A stretch of 64,000 nucleotides of DNA from Straminergon stramineum (taxonomy: Eukaryota > Streptophyta > Bryopsida > Hypnales > Calliergonaceae): positions 15,195,001 to 15,259,000 of the forward strand of contig OY987265.1 of NCBI GenBank assembly GCA_963920665.1, written 5' to 3'. This document shows, in pieces, positions 62,005 through 64,000 of this stretch. Made by a program: the position numbers and the translations under genes. Positions within the stretch are counted from its first letter, which is position 1. Every line of letters begins with the position of its first letter. The notes under the pieces were generated by a model. It was not told the origin of the DNA. It saw only the letters and a list, made by a program, of their open reading frames with translations, and made no database searches.

Positions 62005-62937
62005 TTAACCCCTAAAGGACCGGCCTTGTGTTTTTGGCAACATAACTTTTTAGGGCACGTACATGTGAGTGGAGATTTGACTTATTTAGGCTGAAATTTT
62101 TTTACAAGGTGTGGATGAGGGATATCTTCCATGCATGCTAAATTTCATTTCATTTGAGTATACAAGTGAAAAGTTATGATGCAAAATGTTGTTTGTTTCT
62201 CAACTTGGGCAGCTCAGGCAGATTTGAAAAAATCACTTTTTTCAAAAATAAAAATTTGAAATTGGTTTTCTAGATTTATATATATGGAGAAAGCTTTGAA
62301 TTGATCCATTTTGATCAATAAGATGAAAGTTATGAGGAATTTTAGTTTGCGGGTAGTTATGGAATCTCTACTCTAAAATAAACTTTGAAGTCCTTTATTT
62401 AACTCATTATTTAATATTTTTGGAAAAAATAAAATCATAGGATGTAGATTGTTTATTAAAAAATTACAACCATTGGGATTGACATTTTTCAATTTTGAAA
62501 TTAAATTTTTTGACAATTTAGTATTTTGAATTGTTTTCTACTTCTTTCTACTTACTATTTTTTTCCTGTGTCTTGTACAATTCCAAATGATTCTTTATTT
62601 TTCAAGAACATAGCCAACTTGCCTTGAAGAATTAATCCAAAGATGCACTACTGTTTTGGACATTTTTTCATACAAATGTAACCTTTTGAAGTGCTCCTAC
62701 CTGGATTTTTGCAGGGCAAAAAAACTTATTTTTGTCACTTCAAATGTTAATATCTTGCAATCCACAAGGTGGAAATTTCTGAAATTTTTTCCACATATTT
62801 TCAAAAAAACTTACTACAAGATCCTATGGTTACAAGTGTTCAAAAATGTTTTTTTTCTTAAAGTTGGTACTTGTGTTAAAAATAGCGGTTTTGAAACATT
62901 TTTGGTGAAAACTTAGTCAAGGAACTTTAGGGGTTAA
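62005..62937 (+). repeat. TTAA-bounded ~0.93-kb element, copy E
   Basis: The left end TTAACCCCTAAAGGACC and right end GGAACTTTAGGGGTTAA are the cleanest termini of the family, pairing inverted over 14 of 17 bases. Full-length relative of A-D, closest to B and C. No transposase. Confidence 0.8.
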
Positions 62938-64000
62938 GAAGTGATTTAGGACACTTTGCAAGTATACATTGGTACCTTCTAAAGAAAGTTTGTCTTCAAC
63001 AAACTACCATGTATACACATGGGCACATCAATTTGTTTAATAGTACTAAACACAAACTAGTTAAAAAGGCTAGTACTTTGATGGTATGGACTAATCCTAA
63101 CATTTGAAATTCTATTTTATATAAACCCATACTCATTAAAATGCAAAAACCTTCCAAAAGATAAAATAAGATGTTGTATCTATACATGTTTGCCAATATG
63201 ATGTAAGATGTATAATTGTATGTCCATGATATGTTATTCCAAACATTGTTAAAATTTTATTATAGTTGTGCACTAAATTTTTTAAGTATATGATAATGGA
63301 AATGAACAACAAAAAGAATCCTAAAATTATCCCATTGTCTTTATTAAAAAATAATATCCTGGTTGGGGCAATGAATCATGATAAAATTATAACTATGGGA
63401 TGCATTTACAATATAATTAGTCAATCTAAGATTCTAAGTGTAACCAATATTTAATTTTTTGAATCATCGTGTCCTATTTATTAATTATGTTATCAATTGA
63501 ATGATAATGCAATATGAATCATATATCACATATATTCTATGACATCTATCATGTACCAAAATTTCAACAAATTTTAGCAATTGGAAGTACCATAACATGA
63601 ATGTGACCATGCTTAACAAGCACAACAATTCATACTATAAAGATTTATTTACCTCAAATCTATATAATGTGAAGATTATTTTGCTTGTATGCAAGTTCCT
63701 TCATTTGTCATTGAGAAGTTCACCTTTGGATTGTTGTAAACTAGGCTTTTTTTTTTACTAATGTCCCCTGTGTTGGCTTCACTACGTAGGCTAGATTTGG
63801 GAGGGACAAATTCGCAATGGTCAAATTCTGGCAAAATTTCGCCAAAAAAGAAGCCCTAGTGTAAACCAAGAAGGAGAGCATGGAAGGATAATTGCAAGAA
63901 ACACCTAGAGATTTTGTTGTATTTCACAATACTTGTGCATTTCATAGAAAAATAAATTTTATTTATTTTTAAAAATATGATCAATGTATATACAATACTT
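62938..64000. other. AT-rich intergenic DNA
   Basis: No gene or structured element recognised up to the end of the window. Confidence 0.4.

Overview
The window reads as nuclear DNA of a land plant. The genes are split by short GT-AG introns, include a plastid-type DXS with a transit-peptide-like N-terminus and a plant Rab7 (RABG3-like), and lie in very AT-rich DNA full of transposon remains. Protein flavour and compact introns suit a bryophyte such as a moss, but the sequence alone cannot prove the species.

Layout. 1-5.7 kb is repeats: TTAA-bounded elements and a clean 1,290-bp solo LTR. 5.7-16.2 kb is a gene island with two complete minus-strand genes, cytosolic tryptophanyl-tRNA synthetase (11 exons, 410 aa) and 1-deoxy-D-xylulose-5-phosphate synthase (10 exons, 721 aa). 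16.9-39.4 kb is mostly repeats: TTAA elements, a 2.1-kb CACTA-type element nested in another element, a 41-bp tandem array, a SINE-like unit and a Mutator-like MITE. It also holds one intronless C2-domain gene at 25.7-26.3 kb. 39.7-42.4 kb holds a probable minus-strand gene for a small single-pass membrane protein with a proline-rich stalk. 43.6-53.4 kb is again repeats, including a near-perfect 296-bp hairpin. 53.96-56.07 kb is a complete plus-strand Rab7 gene (6 exons, 206 aa, one GC-AG intron). 57.0-58.1 kb holds a broken Tc1-type (DD34E) transposase. The remainder is AT-rich repeat DNA.

The most striking pattern is a set of non-coding elements of about 230, 580 and 920-960 bp whose two ends are inverted copies of TTAACCC(C)TAAAG or TTAACCCCTCAC. 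The bounding TTAA is the target tetranucleotide of piggyBac transposases, which are hardly known from land plants. At least nine such units lie in 64 kb, none inside the gene bodies.

The genes do not form a pathway. TrpRS charges tRNA in the cytosol, DXS starts the plastid MEP isoprenoid pathway, Rab7 acts at late endosome/vacuole membranes, and the C2 and proline-rich proteins are probably membrane- or wall-associated.
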